The notes: a model not told the origin generated them from the letters alone. A stretch of 64,000 nucleotides of DNA from Paraspadella gotoi (GCA_051294375.1 CM119269.1:9608782-9672781), one strand, 5' to 3'; numbered from the stretch's first letter, positions 45,410 to 58,412 are shown. A program made the numbers and translations.

Positions 45410-45770
45410 TGATAACCAAATATTGATGCGATGATAACCAAATTATTGATGCGATGATAACCAAATATTGATGCGATGATAACCAAAGGATTGAGCGATG
45501 AATAACCAAAATGATGGAATGCGGATGACTATCATCGCATCAATGAATGACTATCATCGCATCATGAATGATATATCATACCGATTCAAAGATGAAGTAC
45601 TATCATCACATCAATGAATGATTATCATCGCATCAATAATGATTATCATCGCATCCATCATTTGGTATCTCGCTCAATTCCTTTTGGTTATATCGCATCA
45701 ATATTTGGTTATCTCGCATCAATATTTGGTTATCATCGCATCAAGATATTTTGGTTATCATCAAAAGAGG
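45410..45770. repeat. 22-bp minisatellite at the turning point of the palindrome
   Basis: Units like GATGCGATGATAACCAAATA run on plus from 45,415 to 45,520, then switch near 45,525 to the complementary unit (TTATCATCGCATCAATGAAT) until about 45,765. The strand switch marks the axis of the palindrome. The related segment ending near 58,020 lacks the array. Confidence 0.8.
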
Positions 45771-46411
45771 CTCGATCGCCTATTTGCTTTTAGATTTTTT
45801 ATTTAGAAGTGTGTGAATAAATAATTCGACCAAAATCGTTTTAGGACACAAGTAACAGAGACAAGTCTGCTTTATGACACATTGTGAAATCCCTGAACCG
45901 AACGCGCGACAATAGAAAAAGCCATTTTCTCGCAGTAAAACTATAGAAAATAGTTTAATATTATTAAGTCGCTTAGTTTTAAATTCTCCTTTAAAATTTT
46001 TTGAAAAAAAATTTGAAAAATTGGATTTTTTTTGTTTTAATTAAATTTTTTTCAAAAACATCAATTTAGTTTTCTTAAAATTAATGTATGTAAGTTAAAA
46101 AATTAATTTTTTAAAATACTAACATATTAAAAAGACTGACGCGACCAATACTTTTTTCAATAGAATCAACTTCCCTCAGACGATCCTTCGCTAGAAAAGA
46201 CTGGCCTCATGGTCTTAGAGGGTTTAAGTACTTTCCTTGTCGGCAAAGCATTGTTGTCTAGGTCGTCGTCGTGTGTTGCTGTCGTTGTCTCCGTTGTCAC
46301 TATTGTTTCTCTCGTTGTTATGTTGGTCTACGTTGTATGATTAAGCAGATAAGAGAAGAAATGATCTATTTATTCAATTTAAATGATTCCTGACTTTAGA
46401 CGTTTATATAT

Positions 46412-46600
46412 TGTATAGAGAAGGAATGAGGCCTTAATCCACTATAGTCAATAGCCTGTCCAGTGTCCACTTGTCCAGCTGTCCAAAGTCAGGGGCAAGA
46501 ATAGCTATTTATTGAATCAATAATGATTTTTAATATTTTGTACCATTTTCATAGCGGGACCGAAAGTTTTCAATTAAGACTCTCACTGTCTACAGTTTAT
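46412..46600 (+). repeat. Dispersed repeat, mirror of 44,550-44,740
   Basis: Contains GAATGAGGCCTTAATCCACT and a GGGCAAGAATAGCTATTTAT version of the core; inverted-arm copy. Confidence 0.7.
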
Positions 46601-47104
46601 TAACTTTGTCTCTCTTTTTTCGCTGCAGTTTTTTTTTCTGTCGTCGTTGTTGTTGTGGTTGCTGTTTTGGTATTCGTCATTGTCCTTCTTTGCTGTAGTA
46701 GTTTCAGTCGTTGTCCAAGTCGTTGTCGTTTATTGTCTTGTCGTCGTTGTCTTTCGGTCGTTGTCTCGTCGTCTGCTTCCGTTTCTATATTTCGCGAATC
46801 CCCAGGCGCTCTGTTGTTTTGGTCCTCGTAGATAGAAGTTGTTGTTGTGTGTTGTTATCGGTATTGTTGTTGTTTTGGAGGCTGAGCTTGCTCTCTTGTG
46901 TGAAAGAAGCAAAGCCTCCCTCCTTTTGTTTGAGTCTTACATAAAAGGGGAATAGTCAATATATGGATATTGATAGACATTTATTTAATTAAGTGTCCCT
47001 TTTTATTTTCGCATGGAACGAAACTGAAAGACTCAATGAAAGATTGTTATGCTATTTTTTTTTTATTAATAACAAAAACTATATTAACCATTGTTAAATA
47101 CAAT

Positions 47105-47215
47105 AACTAGCAGATTCGAAAACGAAAAGTTTTAGTATTTTTACAACGATTTTTTACAAAGTATTGGACATGTTATACTAAAAATAATAAAACTTTCGTT
47201 TTCGAATCTGCTTAT
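47105..47215. mobile_element. Small foldback element, mirror copy
   Basis: Inverted-arm version of 43,911-44,033, beginning TAGCAGATTCGAAAACGAAA and ending with its complement. Confidence 0.55.
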
Positions 47216-47545
47216 CTTATTAACAACGAAAAGAGAGAAAAATTAACAATCAATAACTGTATCTATTGCTAAACTTTCACTTTTGCTACTTATCGTGGTC
47301 GAAAAGTGAGCTTCATCTCTTCTTTTCATTACAATAGTCCTCAATGTCCTAATTATACTATCAAAATGTCGCAAAATATGTACGAATCTATTAAACTATA
47401 AACAATATGAAAAAGCATCGTAATATCTAGAAAATAGGCTAATAATAAAACAGAACGTAAACGATGAGACTTGAATAAATCACTAATAACATGCAAATGA
47501 GATCTTTTGGAATTAAATATTGTACCATTACATTCTTACATACAG

Positions 47546-47767
47546 ATCCAACAAACTACCCTCTGCGTCTCCTCAGCCTCTCGGCCTCGTCGCCCTCTTC
47601 TGTCTCTTCGGCCCCAAAGTCTACGTCGTTCTCTTTCAACGGAGAAGAACGTCCGTCGCCTCAACGTGGGCGTGGCCGAGCGGCGGGGCGTCGCGGCGGG
47701 CGGTTCAGCGTCGCCGGGCAAGGGACTATCGTGTCCGGTATTCGTCGAGGCGGGCAGAGCGGGCGAG
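47546..47767 (+). pseudogene. mGluR: Degraded mGluR TM7 exon, inverted arm
   Basis: Reverse-complement copy of the TM7 exon, so here on plus. CAG acceptor and GTGAGT donor remain, but the exon is 222 bp with at least five one-base or two-base deletions, and no frame reads through TM7 into the tail. Confidence 0.8.
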
Positions 47768-49225
47768 GTGAGTTAGTTGCGGGGGAGGGGGGGTTAGGAA
47801 GGGGAAGGGGGTTTGGTTTATCTAATGGAGTGGGCAGGGTGTTGGACAGTTTAAAACGTTTAAGGTGACTGAAAAGAAATATATTATAGAGTTTAGAATT
47901 AAGATATAATCTTTTTTGTTGGTGTTGGAAACGAATTTTTTTTAATTTTTATGAAGAAATTTATTTAGGAAGTGTTTTAAATTTTTGAAACCGTTATTTA
48001 TCTTTTATCTGGGTATTTTAATTTATTTAGCTACTTATTTAGTAGCTTATTAAGTCATAAAGCCGTTTTAAATAAAATTGCTGTCATTTTAAAGTAATCA
48101 TTCTAAAGTCAGTTTTTTCGGTAATTAAATATTATTTTCTTTATGTTAAAAAAACTGTATGAACATGTTTCTTTTTTAAAATATATTTCGTAGAAAATAA
48201 CAAAGTTTCTCGATGATTTGTTTTCAAACAATATGTATAAAATTTGTACTTAACCATATAAATGTATTTGATATAAAACTGAATAAAGTTAAAGTTAAAA
48301 CTTTTTTTGTCAAATCAGCGGAGGAGATTCGACTGATTGAAACGAAGAAGGTAAAAGTGGAAGATTAAGAAAAAGTGTAAATTATTGTAAGTAGTAAAAA
48401 TACACTAATGTAGAATAAGAGAATGCCTTTTAAATTTTATATAAAGTTATTTTCATTTCTTTTTCCATATTCCATTATAACAAAAAATACGATATTTTCT
48501 TTAGCTACTTCCACAATAAATTAGCCTCAACCACTTTTTCAAAAAAGTACAGTGTTCCAATGGTACTGACCATTAACTTTTAGATATCGCCTGTGTTTGC
48601 TAAATCTTATTTCTGAGACAATGATGTCAAAGATAAGTTTACCATTTATGATACTGTTTTCGAATTTAATTTTTATCAATATTTCTTTGCAAAACATTCA
48701 ATTTAGATTCTAGTTTTTACATTTTTTTATTTTTAGATTATTATTGATATTTTAAATAAATTTAGATATTTAAAGACATTACATATTAAAATTTATTGAA
48801 GATGTAAATTATTTAAATTTTAAATTTGTTTTAAATAGTTAGCATTAATAAAAATGCATGCATACATAAAACAAACAATTACAGTAAAAATATACTAATT
48901 ACATTTAATAATTTAAATCGCATTACTTTCAAGTTGTGAGCGACTTGGAATCATTAAAGCAGAACAAAATGGTTGCTCTTTTATTCAATAAATTATTATT
49001 AATTTATTAAATCAAGTTAAAAAAAATAACGAAGCCAATGTAAATAAATACTTTTGAAAAGAATGAATACTGTATTATAAAAAGCTCTGTAGCTAAAAAA
49101 TAGGACGTTGTTTCTTACTGTCCAAATCTCAAGAAACGATTTAAAATATATTTATTAATATTTAAAAAATATTATTAAAATATTAAAAATTATATAATCT
49201 AAATTTTTTGGCTAATTTATTTATG

Positions 49226-49478
49226 AAATTGGTACAACCAATATAAAAATTATTCCATCATTTTATAAATAAGCTATCTTGCCCTGAACTTTGGACAGGC
49301 TTGGTGTTTAAGGCCTCCATCACTCTTAACAAAGATAATGACATAGCAGGTCCCAGCAAGCTTTCAATCAAGACTCTCTACAGTCCCGTTAATTCACTCC
49401 CAGAGTACCTGCTTCCCTATCAATGAAGTGGACAAATATTTTACAAAGATGTTTCAATTGTATGAAAAGAGCTATGTA
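49226..49478 (-). mobile_element. Dispersed repeat, mirror of 41,589-41,840
   Basis: Inverted-arm copy, reading AAATTGGTACAACCAATATA, then GCTATCTTGCCCTGAACTTT and GGCCTCCATCACTCTTA on plus. Confidence 0.65.
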
Positions 49479-50199
49479 ATAACTACAGGAAATTTGATTT
49501 GTCATTTCTTAAAATTTAAGGTACTTATAAAAATGGTCCAATACTTTTGGCGCTTAATTTATAATCAATGAATTCAAGTTTTTCGATCTGGTATGGGAGC
49601 AGTAAAGTTTCTTAACGGACAGTACTATTGGGAAACACTGGTACATTTTGTATCATTAAAAGTAAAAATATATCCATTTAGAAATATAGGCGATTTCAAA
49701 ACATATCAACAGCACTGTGCACTGAATGTAGTAATAGTATTCAAGATTTTATAGCTAGTATTATAAACATTATCAATGTTAGTAATTAAGAAAATAAATT
49801 TTTGGGTTTTTTAGAAGCCACGCCGGGACGCGAAACGAAACTAAGGGCGCTGGGGTAAGGCTTGAGATCTGTGAGGTTTTGAGTCGTGGAGACGTGAATC
49901 TGCAAAAATTTCACGAGTTAGAATTTAACTTGAATTTTCAGAAGGATCATTTTTAATCAAAATGTCTTTCACAGATCATTAATCAATTCTTTCGATACAG
50001 AATCACAAAATCTCTGATTTATCTCCATAGTGCCATTTAACAATTTTTTTTCGTCTAAAACATTATAAAAAATGTCAAAAGATTAAAAAAGGACTTGTAA
50101 TAATAACAATTAATTCGCAATAAATTGAAACAAAAATTTACGAAATTTTCACCGTAGGCGATCCACACTAGACTTTCACTAGTAGTTTAAGTTTAAATG

Positions 50200-50905
50200 T
50201 TTAGGAGAAAAAACAATTTAACTGTTTTTTATCAACGGAATTGTATTATTGGTAAAAGCATGTTTCGCTCCTTGCGTTTAGAGTCCTTCATCATTATGAC
50301 AATCAATTTTTTACTCTTTAACATTAGGTTTAGAGAGAGAGAGAGAAGAGAGAGAGAGACAGAAAAAGAGGGAGTTTCCAACAAGAATTGAGGCAAGGAC
50401 AGTGTCAGATATGAGGACAGGTGAAGGTAAGATGCAGGGGAAAGAAGTTGGTGATATTGAAATGAGAGAGAGAGAGAGGAGAGACAGGGTAGAGAAATCT
50501 TTACATTTTTGTAATGTATAACAATGATAGAGAAATACAAGTAACAACTTAATAGTTAAACTAAATAGATAACATTGTAAAATAAATTAATGAGTTAAAG
50601 AAATGTTGAAATGAATAGAAGAATAAGTGATGTAGGGATAGGTAAGTAACAGAGTTAGTGAAAATTAAAGTTGAAGAGAAAGAGCTCAAATTGAGCTTGG
50701 CCCCCCCCGGGTTGGCAAAGGTGGGACAGGTTTGCGATAGGCTCGGTCATGGCTTGTCCTGGGCTGAAAGAAGATATAGCGTGGAGTGTGCACTTTCGGA
50801 CCTGGTAGTGGATCTCGCTGGGAAATGCCTACGAAACATGTCTTACCAATAATACAATTTCGTTAATAAAAACAGTTAAATTGTTTTTCTCGGTAAACTT
50901 TCAAA
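50200..50905. mobile_element. MITE-like insertion, mirror of 40,100-40,853
   Basis: Left end GGAGAAAAAACAATTTAACT...GGTAAAAGCATGTTTCG and right end its complement (CGAAACATGTCTTACCAATA...GTTAAATTGTTTTTCTC). The match over about 65 bp is better than in the left arm, confirming that the element has long inverted ends. Confidence 0.65.
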
Positions 50906-51503
50906 AACGCAAACGAAATTGAATAGTTTATACACAAGTCTACCAATCAGCTTAAATGTATATTAATTTTATTTTTGATTTTTTCCAGCCATTTTCCCTT
51001 TCAGATCTTCTTTAAACTGTTTTTCCTTTTCTTTTTTCTCTCTCTCTTTCCTCTTCCTCTTTCCATTTTTCTTCCAATTTCCCTTTTGTTCTCCTTTTTT
51101 TTTGTTTCGCCTCATCCGCCGAGGAAGACGAACACGCCCCTACCACTGGAGTAGAGAAACTCGACGTCGGGAAAACCCAGATGAACAACACGACGATGAT
51201 TTGTTCGACGACATAAGATTGTGGACAAGCGGAACCGCTAAGCGATGAGGTGTTGTGTGGGCGAAAGTGTGGACTGTGGAGTTTTTAACGGATGTGGCCG
51301 CTATTGCGGGAGGGAACAAAGTGTGGAGAATTATCTTCGAATTAACTATGAACAGAGTGGATGTACATACAGATTCGAATAAATTATCTTTAAAAATAGT
51401 AGGAAAAAAAAATATGAGGAAAAAAAAGCCAGAGTGATTCCTGTAAGGCAACTGGTTGTAGACCGGTGGCTTATGTAAAAACATGAGTGAAGAGAGAGAA
51501 AGA

Positions 51504-51562
51504 AGAACAAGAAAGAAGAAAGAAAGAGAAAGAAAAGAAGAAGAAAAGAAAGAAAGAAAGAA

Positions 51563-51594
<32 letters not shown>

Positions 51595-51630
51595 AAAGAA
51601 AGAAAAGAAAGAAAGAGAATGAAAGAAAGA
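51504..51630 (+). repeat. (GAAA)n microsatellite, inverted arm
   Basis: Complement of the (CTTT)n arrays, with interruptions. Confidence 0.9.
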
Positions 51631-52856
51631 TGAATCAGAATTTCGAGTTTCAGATGCCATAAACTACGTGACCGGCAAATTGTTCGAAAAAGAAGCTGTA
51701 AGCGCAGAAAGGTTAGCAGAGAGGAAGCAAACGATATTCAAATGGAAGAGAGACGAGAAAATCAAAACAGTGACCGTGCATCGTTTCACAATGGGGTTGT
51801 TGTAAGACTTCGACTCTTTCACGAGAAAAAAATGGCGCGAGGCACCATAGATCACCATGGAGAGAGGGAGAAGGTAAAAGAAAATCGAGAAACAAGAAGG
51901 TCCTTTTAATGTGTTGCGCGAGGTGAACTTTCCTTTAAGTGTATTTAACGTGTATAACGTGTATTGCCGAGTGATCTCTTGACTTAGTTCAAGACTTATT
52001 TGTAAATTTCAACTACAACACCAAATATTATGCAAAATAGTAAAATTGTTCTGACAAGAATTAACATATCACAATAAAAATTAATTGAAAATATAGGTCA
52101 TGTGATCACATGTGGTATCTTACTTTCCTCCCAAGTATGAACTTAGTCGATGAGTATTAATTTATGAGTTATGAGCCTTTTTAATGTTAGGTGGGACAAA
52201 GCGATGGACAGAGGGAGAACATACAATAAGACCGCCCGACGAACCGCCCGAAAGAGGTTTATCGAGTTGCCCCCGCGAAGTACTCGCGCGAAAAAAAAAC
52301 AACTTTTTGGATCTCATTCCTTATTCATAGTTTTTGAGGTTGACATCTCCTTGTAACGGAACTTCCTTGTTACGAAAATTTAGAACAAGTTCTGTTTTTT
52401 TTTCACGAAAACTGTCAAGACAAAACGGATGCTCCTATACTTTTTTTTAGTTTATTTGTTCACAGTTTGTCAGTTAGAATAAAAGTTAGTAAACGGAAAA
52501 GGAGGCAGATTTACCTGCTCCATGCTAGACCCAAATTGGGGTCATTAAGTTAATTAAGAAGCTGATGTAAAGGTAATTATAGTTTTATCGGCACAATACA
52601 TTAATAATTAATGATTAACTAAGGGACAGTATAGAGGTGATGCACATAGAGGGCACGGTGAACCTATCTCTCTCGGTCACTTCAGGTCATATGACCGAAA
52701 AAGACAAGCATTTCTGGAAATTGTCGATAGAAGAGTGGCCCTCACGAAGGAGGCTGGAATCAGGAAGGAGAGAGAGAGATAATTTATTCAATTCATTTAA
52801 TATTTAATTTATCTTATATAAAGTAAATTTAATTCGTCAACTAATTATAAATTTCA

Positions 52857-52943
52857 GCTTCATGTGAAGTCGTAGTGGAGTCTTCCTTCGCGCGGGAAAC
52901 GATCGTTGCGACGGAAGCGACGTCGACGCCCCGTCAAGATTTG
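52857..52943 (+). pseudogene. mGluR: Candidate mGluR tail exon, inverted copy with frame breaks
   Basis: After AAATTTCAG the sequence follows the exon at 27,827-27,914 but with one-base deletions (for example in CGCCGGGGAAACG and GTTGCCGACGG), so VVVESSF is followed by frame loss. Confidence 0.6.
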
Positions 52944-53284
52944 ATTCGAAAACGCGCCGCAAAACGAATTTGAATCGAGTGACAAAAACAAGAGCATAGG
53001 TATTGCTTTCTCCCAGGCGTTTTAATTGGAAATGACAATCCTCACTTTTTATCGGGTAAAATTACGCGCTCATGCAGTGTCCGCTCGAAACTAAAAAGCT
53101 GATTACAAAATATGCAGATAACGTTTAGTTAGTTCTTTAGTTTACTAAAACCCAACAAATTAAAAGAGTAAAATATTATAGAATACCTTTCTTTGTTACA
53201 TATACAATTACATTTTTAAAATATTTTCTCAAATTCTACAATGCATCGACTTGAATCTGTTTGTGCCAAAAATTAGTCCATTTA

Positions 53285-54450
53285 CAGAGGGTGGGATTAT
53301 ATATATGGACAAAACTTAACGGCCTCCCTGTCTGAACGTTGAGTACAATCATAAAATGTTAGTGGTAAGACTTTTTTATGGCTTTTTACTTCATATACAT
53401 GAAACAAAATGAGTTTTTAAGCAACTACTCTTTTTTATATAAGATGAAAGGCATACTTTTTAATATTTCTTCAATTACCTGATTTTAAGCTGTTCATAAC
53501 TATCCAAATTAAACCTATTTAATTTTAAGCTAAGTGAAAAAAATTTACGGAAATTTTTAAATAATATACTTAAATTGTCAAATACTTATGTATATCTTAC
53601 CGTTTTAACACTTTATTATGCATTCAGAATTTTACATGATTAATTTATTTATCTGACATTATCGTTAATAAATATTTTGATAAAAATAAGTATTAATAAA
53701 ATTAAACCATAAACAGTAACTTACCCGAACCTTACATTGCTTACTTCACATTTTTTAAACCAAATGCAATGTACACCTGCAGAAGCATTATTATACTACA
53801 AATAAATACAATAACGTGAAGTTAAATGTTCGGTCAATTTAGAATTCTATTTTTCACAAAAAAATCTCTGGAGAGGCGAGAAGTGGATCAGAAACGATGA
53901 GAACGAGAGTGAAGCTAGAAACACGCTAAGTCTTCTACACAAGTCAAACCGAATTCTCATTCTCAAATTCTCTTATTTTCCCGACCTTTACTCGGTTCTT
54001 ATTGGTCGGTGAGTTCATGGGTAAGTCATGGGTCAGTTCCTCGATCCTTTGTCTCTCTCTCCTCTGCAGCTCGCCGTCTTCTCCTGCCGCCTTCCTCCGC
54101 TCTCCTGCCGTTCTCCCGCCTCGGCATTGCAGCACTGCAGATCGTTCGGGCGGGTCTTCTCCTTTCTCCCTCCTCCCTACACCGCGTTGCCGCGTGCCTC
54201 ATCCCCAGGCTCCAACGTTTATGATATTCTTATTATATCTTAGAATGAAATTAACAATAAGTATTCAAACATTTTTCTCCAAACCGGCGCACCAAAATAA
54301 GCATTATATCAAAGAATTTCACAACAATTAATACATAGTCTAAAGCGAAGAGTATTATTTGAATATTTGTTTTAGATTTTAAAAAATCATTAAGTTTTTT
54401 TAGAGCAATGATTTTTTAAGATTTTGTCTAGATATATGGTCCCACCCCTG
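53285..54450. mobile_element. Tc1/mariner-like MITE, inverted copy
   Basis: Begins CAGAGGGTGGGATTATATAT and ends with GGTCCCACCCCTG, both next to TA, as in the other two copies. Confidence 0.65.
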
Positions 54451-55339
54451 TATACTTATCATTATTTTTATACAGTTCATTTAGGTTTAACTAGAAACAA
54501 CTTGACAACAACAGTTTTACCAACATCGGTTTACTGTTAAATAATCCACTATTTCCCTTCACTAAAAATACATCGTATGTCCGGGTGATTGTTAAATGTT
54601 CTTACCACTTTTTAAAGTCCTCATTTATTTGAACAAAACTATGTTATTTACTTTATTGAAACCTTACCTTACATGAAACTTAGTCGAACCGTTAATGCAA
54701 TACAAAATAAAACATAATTTATATAGATTTAATTTCATGTTATGCTTGAGTTTATTATTTCTTTTCTTTAAAGTATACCCGTGATATCATTTAATTCAAG
54801 TATAGCATAATGTACAGTGATTTTGAATATTTTAGAGTCTATTAATATGTGAATAAAGTTTTTCACCCTAAACGGTAAACCTAGTTCTTAGTTTATTTCG
54901 ATGTTAAAAATACCTAAGAAAAAGAAAAACGAACCGTAATAAATTAGTTTTATAATTAAAGACATCTAACCGTTTAATTTTAGTCTGAGCATATAATAGC
55001 AATGAGCTGTTTACCATTTGTTTCAATTTAATAAATTAACTGTTATGCAGATTTTCCGCAGGACGACTTAATTGTTCTAATTTATGATCAAAGCATGGCT
55101 TAAACAAAAGGACACAACCTTAATGGTTGGTGATTTTAGTCCACTATAAAAAAAGGATAATTTTACTTTCGCGGACTGGGATTTGTCCGTTTTTTTTGAA
55201 AACCATTTATTTAGTTTTTTTAATTTTAAAAAATGATTACTTAATACCCTACCTCTTAACCCAAACCAACCCTTATCTTCGGCGGAAAGTTTTTTTTATT
55301 TATTTATTTTTGAACGCCGTTGAACATGACGCCTAGATT

Positions 55340-55366
55340 CTAGGCTAGGCTAGGCTAGGCTAGAAT
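55340..55366. repeat. (GGCTA)n pentamer array
   Basis: TCTAGGCTAGGCTAGGCTAG-type repeat of about four to five units where the clean copy at 25,368 has a single CTAGG, so the array is expanded only in this arm. Confidence 0.7.
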
Positions 55367-55655
55367 CGATGAAATGAGCTCGTTTGCAGATGTCAATAGG
55401 CTTAGTCGTAGATCGACCCTCAGACTGAGATTTCCATAAAAATTCATTAAGAGAAAATCAAAGTTTTTGAATTGTACAACGATTTTTTTTTTACAAATTT
55501 GTTGCAAAATTCAAAACTTTGATTTTTCTTCAACTCATAAACATCGAAAAGAAAGGATTTTCACATAATAAAATTCATGAACAATTTTTTAAATCTGTAA
55601 AATAGAACCAAGTTGGTTATTTTTTTTGCATACGTAAGTGTCGGTGGCACCCATC

Positions 55656-55680
55656 NNNNNNNNNNNNNNNNNNNNNNNNN
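55656..55680. other. Assembly gap (25 N)
   Basis: Exactly 25 undetermined bases at the end of the palindromic block. Confidence 1.
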
Positions 55681-56120
55681 CTCTTACAATATATAAACGT
55701 CTAAAGTCAGGGAATCATTTAAATTGAATAAATAGATCATTTTTCTCTTATCTGTCTAATTCATAACAACGTAGACCAACACAACAACGAGAGAAACAAT
55801 AGTGACAACGAAGACAACGACAGCAACAACAACGACGACGACCTAGACAACAATGCCTTTGCCGACAAGGAAAGTACTTAAACCCTCTAAGGACCATGAG
55901 GCCGAGCTCGTTTTCTAGCGAAGGATCGTCTGAGGGAAGTGATTCTATTGAAAAAAGTTATTGGTCGGTCGGTCTTTTTAATATGTTAGTATTTTTAAAA
56001 AATTTAATTTTTTTTAACTTTACATACATTAATTTTAAGAAAACTAAATTGATGTTTTTGAAAAAATTTTAATTAAAACAAAAAAATCCAATTTTTCAAA
56101 AATTTTAAAGGAGAATTTAA
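55681..56120 (-). repeat. mGluR: mGluR intron segment, repeat of 44,724-45,190
   Basis: Starts inside sequence equivalent to 44,728 and follows it with better base quality; a third version is at about 57,470-57,840. No gene. Confidence 0.75.
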
Positions 56121-56130
56121 NNNNNNNNNN
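56121..56130. other. Assembly gap (10 N)
   Basis: Ten undetermined bases; comparison with 57,840-58,413 suggests about 570 bases are missing here. Confidence 1.
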
Positions 56131-57036
56131 GAACCGGAAATGAAGGCGTAATGCGATCGGGAGTAAAGCAACACATGGAAACCAACGAACTCACTATTTA
56201 TTTTATTTATATGTTGTTTTTTTTTGTGGTTTTGTGTCACGTTGCAATGTTAAAGCTTAAATGATAGGATTCGTTTCCAACAACTAATCGTCTTTTTAGG
56301 ATTTATTTCGAGTAACTATACCTTCAGTCTTCAGATGTTTATAAATTTAATTTTGCATAATGCAGTGTTTATACATAATCCTATCTTTCGTTATAAAAAC
56401 TTTGTTTGTCTGAAATATTAGTTATTGAGGGTTTTTTTTTCATAAAAAAGAGAAAAAGTAGTTGCGACCATCTGAGCTCAACTCATGACAGCATCGCTTG
56501 CATTCGTCCTTTTCATTTTTCGTTCATCAATGATCAAAAATTGATCATCAATGAGCCCCTCCATCACATTTTATCTTTTATATTAAGGGATTTTTATATT
56601 AAGTCGTATATTTTTTAATGTTTAGTAAGTATATCATTCTCTTCACATTTTTAAGGGCTTTCAGAGGATATTAATATTGATAATATCTTAATTAATACTT
56701 TGTCTAAAAAAAAGTGTTAAAAGTTTTAAAAAAAAATTCAATTTAAAAACAGTGTGGGAAAATAAAACCCCATTTTAAAAGCCAACTTTCTCCACTCATT
56801 GTCAAGGCATATCTTAACTGATCAATATAAAATTTTAACACATAAATGATTTTGGTATTTTTTACTCAACTTATTTTTAAAATCAATGAAATAACCACTG
56901 GTTTGCAAATGGCAGCGTTTTTCTACCGGCGCTTGTAAAATTGTCACCATGTAGTCAAAGAATTTTTCCCAAATTGAAGTTCTAATCTTATAAAACAATT
57001 TATAAATTCTTTAATAACATTTCACCTTCGGGATTT

Positions 57037-57086
57037 CTCACTCCTCACTCCTCACTCCTCACTCCTCACTCCTCACTCCTCCTCAC
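57037..57086 (-). repeat. mGluR: Heptamer array containing the splice donor of the TM5-6 exon
   Basis: On minus, the true donor GTGAGG is followed by six more GTGAG motifs at 7-10 bp spacing because the unit GAGTGAG includes a donor-like core. The array in the second copy (59,330-59,376) is irregular. Confidence 0.85.
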
Positions 57087-57254
57087 CGTGTAGGAGTGGA
57101 GAGTGACGAAGTAAATGGGAAGAAAGGCCAACCAAATGATACAAGTTGTGTACATCGTGAATCCGATGAACTTCGACTCGTTGAAATTCTCGGGGATTTT
57201 TCGAGTTTTGAACGCGTAGACTGTGCAAATGAGGATTAGGATCATGTTGTAGAC
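57087..57254 (-). CDS. mGluR: Metabotropic glutamate receptor, TM5-TM6 exon (intact)
   Basis: 168 bp, 56 codons, on minus between CTTCCCAG and GTGAGG. It reads [20 protein letters not shown] (TM5 and start of the third intracellular loop), [20 protein letters not shown] (loop and TM6) and [16 protein letters not shown] (TM6 to extracellular loop 3). [11 protein letters not shown] and WLAF-PIYF are hallmarks of mGluRs, and the short third loop is typical of class C receptors. Phase 0 on both sides, fitting the TM4 exon before and the TM7 exon after. Confidence 0.95.
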
Positions 57255-57301
57255 CTGGGAAGGGAGAGAGAGGGAGTTGAAATGACGAAAAAAAGAGAGA
57301 A

Positions 57302-57465
57302 GATCAGTGAGAGGTCTGTAATTGAAAACTTTCGGGGTCCCGCCTTGAAAATGGTAACAAAATATTTAAAAATCATCTATTGATTCAATAAATAAGCTAT
57401 CTTGCCCTGAGCTTGGACAATGGAGCAAGTGACACTGGACGGCTATTGACTATAGTGGATTAACA
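57302..57465 (-). repeat. Dispersed repeat family member, reverse orientation
   Basis: Shares GAAAACTTTCGG, TTTAAAAATCATCTATTGAT, AATAAGCTATCTTGCCCTGA and ACTATAGTGGATTAA with 44,550-44,740. Confidence 0.6.
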
Positions 57466-58371
57466 CAACACAACAACGAGAGAAAACAATAGTGACAACG
57501 AAGACAACGACAGCAACAAAGCAACGACGACGTACCTAGACAACAATCCTTTGCCGACAAGGAAAGTTATTTAACGCCTCTAAAGGACCATGAGGCCGAG
57601 CTCGTTTTCCTAGCGAAGGATGCGTCTGAGGGAAGTTGATTTCCTATTGAAAAAGTATTGTCGGTCGTCTTTTTATATGTTAGTATTTTTTAAAAATATT
57701 ATTTTTTTTTTAACTTTACATACATTAATTTTCAGAAACTAAATTGATGTTTTTGAAAAAATTTAAAATTAAAACAAAAAAATATAATTTTTTTCAAATT
57801 ATTTTTTTTCAAAAAATTTTAAAAGGAGAATTTAAAAATAACGACTTAATAATATTAAACATTTTCTATAGTTTTACTCCTGCGAGAAAATGGCTTTTCT
57901 ATGTCGCGCGTTTCGGCTAGGGATTTCACAATATGTCATAAGCAGATTGTCTCTGTTACTTGTGTCCTAAACGATTTATGGTCGAATTATTTTATTCACA
58001 CACCTTTCTAAATAAAAAATAAGCATCTGCTCTGACAACAACAAAATCATATAAATAATAAAAGCCATCTACCGCATATGTAGAATGTAGAATATTGAAG
58101 GCAGAATGTTATATGTCCTAAACATAAACTGAATGTTTGTAGATCTGAAAAAGGATTTATATTAAAAGATATCCTCGTTAGAACTAGCTAAATGCCCAAC
58201 CACGAAATTAATCCTTTGTTTGACTCTGAAAGCGTTTAATTTTTAAAAGCCGATGAGGGCGTGAGGATAGTCTCATTTCCCCTCAATGAATCTTAAAGGC
58301 GACAAACAAGAAAGAGAGAGAGAGAGAAGAGAGAGAGGAGAGAGAGAGAGAGAGAGAAGAGAGAGAGAGAC

Positions 58372-58412
<41 letters not shown>
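57466..58412 (-). other. mGluR: mGluR intron; copy of 44.8-45.4 kb, then GA tract
   Basis: 57,466-58,020 repeats the segment at 44,830-45,385. 58,021-58,310 is unique AT-rich DNA. 58,313-58,412 is an interrupted (GA)n array. Confidence 0.7.

Larger units (their letters stand above)
56131..57340 (-). repeat. mGluR: First copy of the TM5-6 exon region
   Basis: Apart from the exon this is AT-rich intron sequence without further genes. The whole stretch recurs at 58,414-59,590 with numerous one-base differences. Confidence 0.85.

Noticed and set aside
45410-45770. CRISPR-like array of repeats and spacers
   Set aside because: Units are contiguous 22-mers without unique spacers, in a eukaryotic genome; it is a minisatellite.
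43331-47767. Three-gene cluster or tandem duplication of mGluR TM7
   Set aside because: The extra copies carry read-like indels, sit in a palindrome bounded by N runs, and share flanks with the intact exon, so a technical origin is more likely.
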